Positions 8,147 through 14,764 are shown, numbered from the stretch's first letter. The stretch: 17,999 nt of DNA from an uncultured Collinsella sp. (GCA_900543275.1 UQQL01000041.1:1-17999); one strand, 5' to 3'. Notes: generated by a model not told the origin, from the sequence alone. Translations and numbers: made by a program.

Positions 8147-8785
8147 GTGGCTAACGAGAGCAATAAGGAACTGACGAGTGTTTGGACGCCCGCCAACATC
8201 GTGACGTGCGTTCGCATCGTCTTTATCCCGGTGTTCATGATCGTGTCGGCGCTTTCTCACACGAGTGTTGCCGGTACAGATTGGAGCACCTTCGACGGCC
8301 CGCTCGCCGCCGCTGCCTTCATTCTGTATGTGATCCTGTCGTGCACCGATAAGGTCGACGGCTACCTGGCGCGCTCGCGCAACGAGATTACCGATTTCGG
8401 TAAGTTCTTGGACCCCATCGCCGACAAGCTGCTCGTGTTCTCGGCCTTGCTGCTGTTCTTGGACTTTGGCACCGTGACGGTTTGGTCCGTGTTCATCATC
8501 TTGTTCCGCGAGCTGTTGGTAAGCGCCCTGCGCATGGTTGCGAGTGCCGCCGGCGTGGTCGTTGCCGCCGATAAGCTTGGCAAGTACAAGACGGCGACCA
8601 CGATGGTCTCCATCTGCGGTTACCTGTGCGTCTTTGCGATGGCCGGCTTGCACCTTGGCCCGCTGGCGCTGACGCTCGGCATCTACTCGGTGTCGCGCTT
8701 CCTGTACGCCGTTGCCGTTGTCCTGACCGTTATCTCGGGCGCCCAATACTTCTGGAACTGCCGCAAGATCGTCTTTTCGATCTAG
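8147..8785 (+). CDS. pgsA: CDP-diacylglycerol-glycerol-3-phosphate 3-phosphatidyltransferase
   Basis: This integral membrane enzyme (212 aa) makes phosphatidylglycerol phosphate from CDP-diacylglycerol and glycerol-3-phosphate. The CDP-alcohol phosphatidyltransferase signature is complete: D68, D71-G72, A75-R76, G85, D89 and D93, spanning TDKVDGYLAR through FLDPIAD. About five or six hydrophobic segments follow the N-terminal TPANIVTCVRI stretch. The start is GTG at 8147, with AGGAG at 8136-8140 overlapping the rimO stop. The specificity call (PgsA rather than another CDP-alcohol transferase) rests on the SVWTPANIVT opening and on the pgsA-cinA-recA order common in Gram-positive bacteria. Confidence 0.93.
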   Translation: MANESNKELTSVWTPANIVTCVRIVFIPVFMIVSALSHTSVAGTDWSTFDGPLAAAAFILYVILSCTDKVDGYLARSRNEITDFGKFLDPIADKLLVFSALLLFLDFGTVTVWSVFIILFRELLVSALRMVASAAGVVVAADKLGKYKTATTMVSICGYLCVFAMAGLHLGPLALTLGIYSVSRFLYAVAVVLTVISGAQYFWNCRKIVFSI

Positions 8786-8797
8786 GTCCTGGTGGGT

Positions 8798-9328
8798 ATG
8801 ACGGACTCTTTTGATCAGATTTCCGCACATAACGAGGAGCTGGCGCGTCATATTGTCGAGCGCGCGAGCGCTCGGGGCGTGACGGTTTCGACGGCTGAGT
8901 CGCTGACAGCAGGTATGATCGCCTCGACGATTGCCGATATCCCGGGCGCCTCGGTGGTGCTGCGTGGCGGTGCGGTGACCTACTGCGATGAGATCAAGCA
9001 TCGCGTTTTGGGTGTTGATCAGGAGACGCTCGACCGCTATACCGCGGTGTCGCATCAGACCGCGCGCGAGATGGCGGCGGGTTCGCTGGAGCTGTACCAG
9101 AGCGATATTGCAGTGAGCGCAACGGGTTATGCCGGCCCCGGCGGCGGCACTGAGGACGATCCGGCTGGCACTTTCTATATTGGCTGGGCGTATCGCGCGG
9201 CTGATGGGGAAGTGCCGGTCGTGGACTCTGTGCGCTGCCACTATGAGGGCGACCGTTCGTGTGTTCGTGCCCATGCGGTCGCGGAGGCATTGGGACGCAT
9301 TGCCCTTGTGCTCAACTCTATGGAATAG
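8798..9328 (+). CDS. pncC: CinA C-terminal domain protein (nicotinamide-nucleotide amidase)
   Basis: This is the stand-alone C-terminal domain of CinA (about 176 aa). Proteins of this family deamidate nicotinamide mononucleotide in pyridine nucleotide salvage. Visible motifs are TAESLTAG near the start (family form ESxTGG, with the serine retained), SATGYAGPGGG in the middle, DPAGTFYIGW, and the late EGDR. The N-terminal molybdopterin-binding-like half of full-length CinA is absent. I chose ATG 8798. GTG 8792, in frame, is a real alternative because AGG at 8784-8786 spaces better from it. The gene follows pgsA closely and is followed by a hairpin terminator, so it closes the first operon. Confidence 0.9.
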   Translation: MTDSFDQISAHNEELARHIVERASARGVTVSTAESLTAGMIASTIADIPGASVVLRGGAVTYCDEIKHRVLGVDQETLDRYTAVSHQTAREMAAGSLELYQSDIAVSATGYAGPGGGTEDDPAGTFYIGWAYRAADGEVPVVDSVRCHYEGDRSCVRAHAVAEALGRIALVLNSME

Positions 9329-9335
9329 ACGTGTT

Positions 9336-9359
9336 TTAAGGGGCCTTAGGGCCCCTTAA
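9336..9359 (+). terminator. Hairpin terminator after cinA/pncC
   Basis: TTAAGGGGCC and GGCCCCTTAA pair perfectly over 10 bp around loop TTAG. The hairpin starts 8 bases after the stop codon, and recA initiates from its own promoter downstream. The U-tract is poor (ATTGTGG follows), but the stem itself ends in TTAA. This is the only strong hairpin between the first operon and recA. Confidence 0.75.
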
Positions 9360-9456
9360 TTGTGGAGATAGGGACCCCTGACGAATTTAGCGTTTGCGCT
9401 GGTTATAGGTGTATTCTTGCCTTCCTTGTTCTTATTCGGCCCTTTGTGGTCAAGCA

Positions 9457-9494
9457 TTTGGTCAGTGTTTGGTCGGCGTTTGGTTGGGTTTTGG
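9457..9494 (+). repeat. Helically phased TTTGG repeats upstream of recA
   Basis: TTTGG occurs at 9457, 9468, 9479 and 9490, exactly 11 bp apart each time. The units read TTTGGTCAGTG, TTTGGTCGGCG, TTTGGTTGGGT and TTTGGAAAGGC. All copies face the same side of the helix and end 32 bp before the recA -35 box. An activator-binding array, curved DNA or simple repeat drift are possible readings. I know of no named element that matches. Confidence 0.6.
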
Positions 9495-9526
9495 AAAGGC
9501 TGCCTGCATATGATTGGCCTGAACGG

Positions 9527-9555
9527 TTGACCACGAACAGCCGTTCGTTTATTAT
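9527..9555 (+). promoter_or_regulatory. recA promoter
   Basis: A -35 box TTGACC (9527-9532) and a -10 box TATTAT (9550-9555) are separated by exactly 17 bp. The predicted transcription start is near 9562, giving a leader of about 24 nt before the recA ATG. Both boxes are close to the housekeeping sigma consensus, so the promoter should be strong when not repressed. Confidence 0.85.
9533..9548. promoter_or_regulatory. LexA (SOS) operator inside the recA promoter
   Basis: The sequence ACGAACAGCCGTTCGT is a palindrome with 6-bp arms around AGCC. It matches the Gram-positive/actinobacterial LexA (DinR) pattern CGAAC-N4-GTTCG without mismatch. It fills the spacer between the -35 and -10 boxes, so bound LexA would block RNA polymerase directly. 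No lexA gene is in the window. Confidence 0.9.
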
Positions 9556-9585
9556 CGATGCAGGTTGTTAAGAGGAGGGCTATTC

Positions 9586-10734
9586 ATGGCCAAGAATTCA
9601 GGTCCCGTACGTACCGTTCATGCTCGCACGACGGGTAAAGAGCGCGATGAGATGATCGCCACCACCAAGGCCGAGATCGAGAAGAAGTTCGGTCAAGGCT
9701 CCATCATGAGGTATGGTGACGGCGGCCCCGAGCTTGAGGTTGAGGCCATCCCCACGGGCGCTCTTGCACTCGATGCCGCTCTGGGTATCGGCGGTGTGCC
9801 GCGCGGCCGTATCGTCGAGATTTACGGTCCTGAGTCCTCCGGTAAGACGACGCTTTCGCTCGAGATCCTGGCCGAAGCCCAGGCAATGGGTGGCGTGGTG
9901 GCATTTATCGATGCCGAGCACGCGCTCGATCCCACGTATGCCGCGCGCATTGGCGTGGATATCGACGAGGTACTGATTTCCCAGCCTGATACGGGTGAGC
10001 AGGCGCTCGAGATTGTTGACATGCTCGTGCGTTCCGGCGCCATCGATGCCATCGTCGTCGACTCCGTCGCCGCGCTGACCCCGCGTGCCGAGATCGAGGG
10101 AGAGATCGGCGATACCACGGTCGGATTGCAAGCTCGTCTGATGAGTCAGGCGCTCCGCAAGCTCGCCGGCTCGCTGTCCAAGTCCAACACGACATGCATC
10201 TTCATTAACCAGCTGCGAGAGAAGATCGGCGTCATGTTCGGCAACCCCGAGACCACGACGGGCGGCCGCGCCCTTAAGTTCTTCTCTTCGGTGCGTATCG
10301 ACATTCGCCGCATCGACAGCATTAAGCTTAAGGATGAGGTTATCGGTAACCGCGTGCGCGCCAAGGTCGTTAAGAACAAGGTGGCAGCTCCGTTCCGTTC
10401 TGCTGAGTTCGACATCATGTACGGTACGGGCATCTCTAAGGAGGGCTCGATTCTGGACATGGCTGTCGAGTGCGGCATCTGCAAGAAGATGGGCTCCTGG
10501 TTTGCCTATGGCGAGGACAAGCTCGGCAACGGTCGCGAGGCCGCCAAGGCGTTCCTGCGTGAACACCCTGATTGCGCCGACGAGATTGAGCATAAGGTCC
10601 GCCTTGCCAGCGGGCTTGAGTTTGACGACGATGCTCCATCCGAGGTCGAGCTGACCGATCAGCCTGCGCCTGAGGAGTTTGACGAGCTTTACGCCATCGA
10701 TGGTTCCGCCATGCTCGATGATGACGACGAGTAG
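9586..10734 (+). CDS. recA: Recombinase RecA
   Basis: RecA (382 aa) forms ATP-dependent filaments on single-stranded DNA, catalyses strand exchange and triggers LexA self-cleavage. Walker A is GPESSGKT (81-88), the catalytic Glu is E111 in FIDAEHALD, Walker B is IVVDS (156-160), and the loop 2 region is INQLREKIGVMFGNPETTTG (207-226). An acidic tail ends the protein, as is usual. I chose ATG 9586 because AGGAGG at 9573-9578 precedes it by 7 bases. The in-frame TTG at 9565 would place this ribosome-binding site inside the gene and lies at the predicted transcription start. Regulation is by the LexA-type operator in its promoter. recX follows after 11 bases. Confidence 0.99.
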   Translation: MAKNSGPVRTVHARTTGKERDEMIATTKAEIEKKFGQGSIMRYGDGGPELEVEAIPTGALALDAALGIGGVPRGRIVEIYGPESSGKTTLSLEILAEAQAMGGVVAFIDAEHALDPTYAARIGVDIDEVLISQPDTGEQALEIVDMLVRSGAIDAIVVDSVAALTPRAEIEGEIGDTTVGLQARLMSQALRKLAGSLSKSNTTCIFINQLREKIGVMFGNPETTTGGRALKFFSSVRIDIRRIDSIKLKDEVIGNRVRAKVVKNKVAAPFRSAEFDIMYGTGISKEGSILDMAVECGICKKMGSWFAYGEDKLGNGREAAKAFLREHPDCADEIEHKVRLASGLEFDDDAPSEVELTDQPAPEEFDELYAIDGSAMLDDDDE

Positions 10735-10745
10735 CGGTTACGCTC

Positions 10746-11438
10746 ATGTCGTATACGGTGACCGAGGCCACGGTCGTCTTTCCCGATAAGAAGGCGGCCT
10801 CCTCGTTCTCGAGCGGGTATGCGTCCAAAAAGCCTTGCGCACATATCGATTGTGAGCTTGAGGGCGGTTTTGAGCGGTCCATTTGGATTCCCGTGCGGGT
10901 CGCGCGCCTGTATGTCAAAAACCGCCCCGATCTTCCCTGTGATTGGGACAACTTTCGTGAGGCGGTGCAGCTCGTCGAGCGTAAATGTGCACTTACCATG
11001 GTGACCGAGATGTTATCGCGCCGCGACCATGCGACGGGCGAGGTCCGTGACAAGCTGGCTCGCTACGGCTTTCACCAGACCGCGATCGATTTCGCCGTCG
11101 AGCGCGCCACCGAGTATCGCTTTTTAGACGAGAACCGCTTTTGCTCGTACTTTATCGAGGAGCGCAAGCGGCGCGGTTGGGGACAGCGCAAAATCGAGAC
11201 CGAGCTCAAGCGCCGTCATGTCGTGCTCGATGACATTCCCGGTTATCCCGAGGATTATTTTGCCGTCGAAGACGATTTGGCGCGTGCGTCAGCCCTGCTC
11301 GCCAAGCGGCGTGTTCCAGAGACGCGCGGATTCGAAAAACTGGTTCGGTTTTTGATGGGCAAGGGCTTCTCGTATCATATCGCCGCCGATGCCGTTAAGG
11401 CACGTCTCGATGCCGAACGCGAGGAATGTGCGGTTTAG
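10746..11438 (+). CDS. recX: Regulatory protein RecX
   Basis: RecX (230 aa) binds RecA and limits filament growth. The conserved three-helix modules are visible from about residue 82 onward: MLSRRDHATGEVRDKLARYG, then FLDENRFCSYFIEERKRRGWG and KIETELKRR. The preceding 80 residues are a weakly conserved N-terminal domain as in Gram-positive RecX. No clear Shine-Dalgarno sequence precedes ATG 10746, which lies 11 bases after the recA stop, so translation is probably coupled to recA. It shares the SOS-controlled recA promoter. No terminator is obvious in the 60 bases after its stop. Confidence 0.93.
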   Translation: MSYTVTEATVVFPDKKAASSFSSGYASKKPCAHIDCELEGGFERSIWIPVRVARLYVKNRPDLPCDWDNFREAVQLVERKCALTMVTEMLSRRDHATGEVRDKLARYGFHQTAIDFAVERATEYRFLDENRFCSYFIEERKRRGWGQRKIETELKRRHVVLDDIPGYPEDYFAVEDDLARASALLAKRRVPETRGFEKLVRFLMGKGFSYHIAADAVKARLDAEREECAV

Positions 11439-11500
11439 GCGTATGCGTTTTGTGGCCCTGCCGCTCACCGTGTTTTAGCCGCCGTGTTGGGGGCATTTAT

Positions 11501-11529
11501 TTGACAGTTGTTGTGGTTCAACGTACGAT
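11501..11529 (+). promoter_or_regulatory. Promoter of the rny operon
   Basis: A perfect -35 box TTGACA (11501-11506) and a -10 box TACGAT (11524-11529) are separated by 17 bp. The predicted start is near 11536, giving a leader of about 160 nt before the rny ATG. No LexA-like palindrome overlaps it, so this operon should not follow the SOS control of recA. Confidence 0.82.
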
Positions 11530-11634
11530 AAACAGCGTCATTTGCTTTGTGATATGTGCTCATCTGTGATGAGTTTGTTTATATGTTTATCTGTATCCGA
11601 CCCGCATAAGCTGCGCCCATATTACTCAAATGTC

Positions 11635-11668
11635 GCGAGCCGTTCGTAAGGACGGTTCGCTTTGTTGT
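11635..11668 (+). terminator. Terminator-like hairpin in the rny leader
   Basis: GCGAGCCGT (11635-11643) pairs with ACGGTTCGC (11652-11660) in a 9-bp stem with one G-U pair and an 8-nt loop. TTTGTTGT follows. It lies between the rny promoter and the rny ribosome-binding site at 11684. It could be an attenuator, the end of a short leader RNA of about 130 nt, or a processing or stability element. It resembles an intrinsic terminator more than either GC-rich hairpin elsewhere in the window. Confidence 0.55.
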
Positions 11669-11695
11669 GTAACGAATCCATAAAAAGGAGTGAGC

Positions 11696-13246
11696 ATGCC
11701 TATCATCGCAGCGCTCGTTGGCATCGTTTTGGGTGCCATCGCCGCCATTGCCTACATGCGCACCGCCAAGCAGGGTAGTCTTCACGAGGCCGACGAAAAA
11801 ATCCAGTCGGCACACGCACAGGCTGAGTCCCTGATCGGTGATGCTAAGCGTCAGGCCGAGACCCTCAAAAAAGAGGCTCTGCTCGAGGCTAAAGAGGAGA
11901 TCATCAAGAACAAGCAGGCCGCTGAGGCCGAGGACAAGCAGCGTAAGAACGAGATTCGTACGCTCGAGAACCGCGTGATGCAGCGCGAGGAATCTCTCGA
12001 TCGCCGCAACGACGCTCTCGACAAGCGCGAGCATCAGCTGTCCAGCCAGGCCGGTCAGGTCGAGAAGCGCTCCCGTGAGCTCGAGGAGCTCTGCGCAAAG
12101 CAGACCTCCGAGCTCGAGCGTATCGCCGACCTTACCCGCGAGGACGCGCACAAGGAGCTCCTTGATAAGGTTCGCGGCGAGGTCACCCACGAGGCCGCCA
12201 CGATCATTCGCGAGTCCGAGCAGCAGGTTCGCGCCGAGTGCCACAAGACCGCCCAGGAGATTCTGTCTCTGGCGATTCAGCGCTGCGCTGCCGATCACAC
12301 TGCCGAGGTCACCGTTACCTCCGTGCACATTCCCTCTGATGACCTCAAAGGCCGTATCATCGGTCGCGAGGGTCGCAACATCCGGACCTTCGAGCAGGTT
12401 TCCGGCGTCAACCTCGTGATCGACGACACGCCCGAGACCGTCGTTCTTTCGAGCTTCGACCCGGTCCGTCGTGAGACCGCCCGTGTCGCCCTCGAGAACC
12501 TCATCGCCGACGGCCGCATTCACCCTGCCCGTATCGAGGAGATGTATCACAAGGCCGCCGACCTGGTTCAGCAGCGCGTGCGCGAGGCTGGCGAGCAGGC
12601 TGCCTTCGATACCGGCATCCACGATCTGCACCCCGAGATCGTCAAGACCCTTGGTGCCCTGCGCTACCGTACCTCGTTTGGTCAGAACGTGCTTCAGCAT
12701 TCCCTCGAGGTCTCTGATCTGTGCGGCGTGATGGCTTCCGAGCTTGGCCTGGACGTTGTGACCGCCAAGCGCGCCGGCCTGCTTCATGACCTGGGCAAGG
12801 CAATCGACCACGACGTCGAGGGCCCGCATGCCGTCATCGGCGCCGAGCTTGCCCGCCGTTATGGCGAGAAGCCCGTTATCGTCCACGCTATTGAGGCTCA
12901 CCATGCCGATGTCGACCCCAACACGGTGCTCGATGTCCTGGTGCAGGCCGCCGATGCTGTCTCTGCCTCTCGCCCCGGTGCCCGTCGCGAGTCTGCCGAG
13001 AACTACATCAAGCGTCTTGAGAAGCTTGAGGAGATCGCCAACTCCCATGACGGCGTCGAACGTACCTATGCCATGCAGGCCGGTCGCGAGGTCCACGTCA
13101 TGGTCCAGCCGGACAAGATCTCCGATGCCCAGTCCACGGTCCTGGCTCACGATATCGCCCATCAGATCGAGGAAGAGATGGAGTATCCCGGTCAGGTGCG
13201 CGTCGTCGTGATTCGCGAGAGCCGCGCTGTCGATATCGCTAAATAA
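11696..13246 (+). CDS. rny: Ribonuclease Y
   Basis: RNase Y (516 aa) is the membrane-anchored endoribonuclease that starts mRNA decay in many Gram-positive bacteria. An N-terminal transmembrane helix (about 2-21) is followed by a charged coiled coil (about 25-195). A KH RNA-binding domain comes next (about 205-270, with GRIIGREGRNIR), then an HD hydrolase domain with the HD pair at 364-365 (LLHDLGKA) and EAHHAD near 400. AAAGGAG at 11684-11690 lies 5 bases before ATG 11696, so I prefer it to the in-frame GTG at 11690, which overlaps that site. The next gene starts one base after the stop. With RNase J at the other end of the window, both main Gram-positive mRNA decay nucleases are present. 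Confidence 0.98.
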   Translation: MPIIAALVGIVLGAIAAIAYMRTAKQGSLHEADEKIQSAHAQAESLIGDAKRQAETLKKEALLEAKEEIIKNKQAAEAEDKQRKNEIRTLENRVMQREESLDRRNDALDKREHQLSSQAGQVEKRSRELEELCAKQTSELERIADLTREDAHKELLDKVRGEVTHEAATIIRESEQQVRAECHKTAQEILSLAIQRCAADHTAEVTVTSVHIPSDDLKGRIIGREGRNIRTFEQVSGVNLVIDDTPETVVLSSFDPVRRETARVALENLIADGRIHPARIEEMYHKAADLVQQRVREAGEQAAFDTGIHDLHPEIVKTLGALRYRTSFGQNVLQHSLEVSDLCGVMASELGLDVVTAKRAGLLHDLGKAIDHDVEGPHAVIGAELARRYGEKPVIVHAIEAHHADVDPNTVLDVLVQAADAVSASRPGARRESAENYIKRLEKLEEIANSHDGVERTYAMQAGREVHVMVQPDKISDAQSTVLAHDIAHQIEEEMEYPGQVRVVVIRESRAVDIAK

Positions 13247-13247
13247 C

Positions 13248-14333
13248 ATGAGCGACGCGAACGAGCTCATCTCATTTATCGCGTCGATGTCGGGGGAGGG
13301 CAACCTTCGCGTCGAGGAGAACCTTGGCGAGGGGTATGTCCGCCTCCGCGTTTCGGAGGCCGAGCGGCGCCAGGCTAAGCACGACATTCAGCATGTCGAG
13401 GACATCGTCATCGAAATGCTCCGTAATGCTCGCGATGCCGGCGCCGACAAGGTCTATCTCGCCACGACCAAGGAAGATGGCGTCCGCACGCTTGTCTTTC
13501 TGGATAACGGTTCTGGCGTTCCGCAGGATATGCAAGAGCGAATCTTTGATGCCCGCGTTACCTCCAAGCTCGAGAGCATGAAGATGGACCGTTGGGGCGT
13601 TCACGGTCGTGGCATGGCATTGTTTTCGATTAAGCAGAACACCGACGAGGCCCGTGTGGTCACGTCCGGCGTCGATCTTGGTTCAGCCTTCAAGGTGAGC
13701 GTTGCGGCCGACCGCCTCAGTGAGCGTGCCGATCAGTCCAGCTGGCCCCAGGCCGTCAAGGATGAGGACGGACGTTATGTCTGCGCTCGCGGTCCACATA
13801 ATATTATTCGCGCTGCTTGTGAGTTTGCGCTCGAGGAGTTGCGTGGTTGCGATGTCTATCTCGGTTCTCCGTCTGAGATTGCCGCGACCCTTTATGCTCA
13901 AGCGTCAAGTGGGCTCGATACGTCTCGTCTCCTGTTCATTGATGACGAGAGCGAGCTTCCGGTTGTCGATCGTTTAGGCCTTGCTTCTGATGCCGAGGAC
14001 TTTATCCGTATTTGTTCGGGTTTGGGTCTTGAGATGTCCGAGCGCACGGCCCATCGCATTTTGGCAGGGCAGATTAAGCCCGTTCGCGGTGTGACCGCGC
14101 GTCTGCTGCGCGAGCGTGATTCGTCCTCGCATGCGCCGGCTCCTGTCGATCTCGCGAAGGATCGTCGCGGGCTACGTATTGCCAAGGATGACATGGCACA
14201 GTTTTCGCGCGCTGTGGAACGCGACTTTAATGACCTTGCCGCCCGGTACTATCTCAACCTTTGCGGCGACCCAAAGATCCGTGTTTCGCGTGATCGAATC
14301 ACCGTGACCTTTGACCTTGCCAAAGAGGAATAG
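13248..14333 (+). CDS. Uncharacterised GHKL (Bergerat-fold) ATPase
   Basis: I do not recognise a named family. The first 150 residues hold a complete Bergerat ATP site: an N-box with E56 and N60 in EMLRNARDAG, a G1 box D86-G88-G90 in DNGSGV, and a G2 box G117-G120-G122 in WGVHGRGMALFSI. RVTSKLE (103-109) recalls the TSK loop of MutL-like ATPases. Residues 150-361 match nothing I know. The LSDERTAH-like patch near 264-285 (SERTAHRILAG) is helical and might be a small HTH. No phosphoacceptor His, transmembrane helix or signal peptide is seen, so it is probably cytosolic and not a sensor kinase. ATG 13248 follows the rny stop by one base without a Shine-Dalgarno sequence, implying translational coupling. 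It occupies the position of ymdB in the Bacillus rny-ymdB-spoVS order. Confidence 0.85.
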   Translation: MSDANELISFIASMSGEGNLRVEENLGEGYVRLRVSEAERRQAKHDIQHVEDIVIEMLRNARDAGADKVYLATTKEDGVRTLVFLDNGSGVPQDMQERIFDARVTSKLESMKMDRWGVHGRGMALFSIKQNTDEARVVTSGVDLGSAFKVSVAADRLSERADQSSWPQAVKDEDGRYVCARGPHNIIRAACEFALEELRGCDVYLGSPSEIAATLYAQASSGLDTSRLLFIDDESELPVVDRLGLASDAEDFIRICSGLGLEMSERTAHRILAGQIKPVRGVTARLLRERDSSSHAPAPVDLAKDRRGLRIAKDDMAQFSRAVERDFNDLAARYYLNLCGDPKIRVSRDRITVTFDLAKEE

Positions 14334-14339
14334 TGCCTT

Positions 14340-14357
14340 TACCGAGTCCACTCGGTA
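14340..14357. repeat. 18-bp palindrome before spoVS
   Basis: TACCGAGT (14340-14347) and ACTCGGTA (14350-14357) are perfect inverted arms around CC. It begins 7 bases after the GHKL ATPase stop and ends 50 bases before the spoVS start. No U-tract follows, so a terminator is unlikely. An operator or an RNA processing hairpin is more plausible. I could not pick out a convincing promoter next to it. Confidence 0.5.
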
Positions 14358-14407
14358 CGATACAGTTATTGCAGTTAAAACGTACTTTTAAATGCAGGAG
14401 TTTCTTC

Positions 14408-14725
14408 ATGGATTGCCTGAAGGTATCAAGCAAATCATCGCCCGCGTCCGTTGCCGGCGCCATCGCCGGCATGGTCAAGGATGGTGTACCCGTCAACATC
14501 CAGTGTGTCGGCGCCGGTGCCGTCAACCAGGCCATTAAGGCCGTGGCTATCGCGCGCGGTTTTTTGATTCCAACCGGTTTTGATATTTCCTGCGCGCCCG
14601 TGTTCTCCGACATCCTCATTAACGGGGAGTCGCGCACTGCCATCCGTCTTTCTATCTACGTTCACCAGATCAATCGAGCTGCTATGGATAACGTCGTCAT
14701 GGATGATGTTAAGCCTGTGGCATAG
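14408..14725 (+). CDS. spoVS: Stage V sporulation protein S homologue
   Basis: SpoVS is a small Alba-like protein that in Bacillus affects spore coat and cortex development and cell separation. The conserved core is all present: LKVSSKSSPASVAGAIAGM near the start, then QCVGAGAVNQAIKAVAIARG and a C-terminal GESRTAIRLSIYV. At 105 aa it is longer than the usual 86 or so because of a short C-terminal extension ending in DDVKPVA. ATG 14408 is chosen because GCAGGAG at 14394-14400 precedes it by 7 bases. The upstream in-frame GTG at 14333 would add 25 unconserved residues and overlap the ATPase stop. Coriobacteriia are not known to sporulate, so its role here must be something else, possibly nucleic-acid binding. 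Confidence 0.93.
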   Translation: MDCLKVSSKSSPASVAGAIAGMVKDGVPVNIQCVGAGAVNQAIKAVAIARGFLIPTGFDISCAPVFSDILINGESRTAIRLSIYVHQINRAAMDNVVMDDVKPVA

Positions 14726-14764
14726 CTTCTGATTGCCTCGTTTTGCTCCCCATCGTTAGGACTT

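Noticed and set aside
6233..9274. Minus-strand open frame of 1013 codons spanning the end of the rodZ-like gene to cinA
   Set aside because: It is antisense to five well-identified genes and has no recognisable domain or ribosome-binding site. Its His/Arg/Asp/Leu-rich composition is what GC-biased codons produce on the opposite strand.
9362..9571. 69-codon plus-strand frame between the cinA terminator and recA
   Set aside because: It starts at GTG right after the terminator, has no ribosome-binding site, and runs through the recA promoter and LexA box. Regulatory sequence explains the region better.
9565..9585. Upstream TTG start extending RecA by seven residues
   Set aside because: The strong AGGAGG at 9573-9578 would fall inside the gene, and the TTG coincides with the predicted transcription start. 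ATG 9586 gives a normal RecA N-terminus.
11579..13387. Minus-strand open frame of 602 codons across rny
   Set aside because: It lies opposite RNase Y, whose motifs are unambiguous. Its composition is that of a codon-bias shadow.
14324..14332. Possible sigma-H type -35 (AGAGGAATA) before spoVS, as in Bacillus
   Set aside because: It lies in the coding end of the ATPase gene and no matching GAAT-type -10 box follows at the required distance.
14333..14407. Upstream GTG start extending SpoVS by 25 residues
   Set aside because: The extra residues are not part of the SpoVS family and overlap the previous stop. GCAGGAG sits at the correct distance from ATG 14408.
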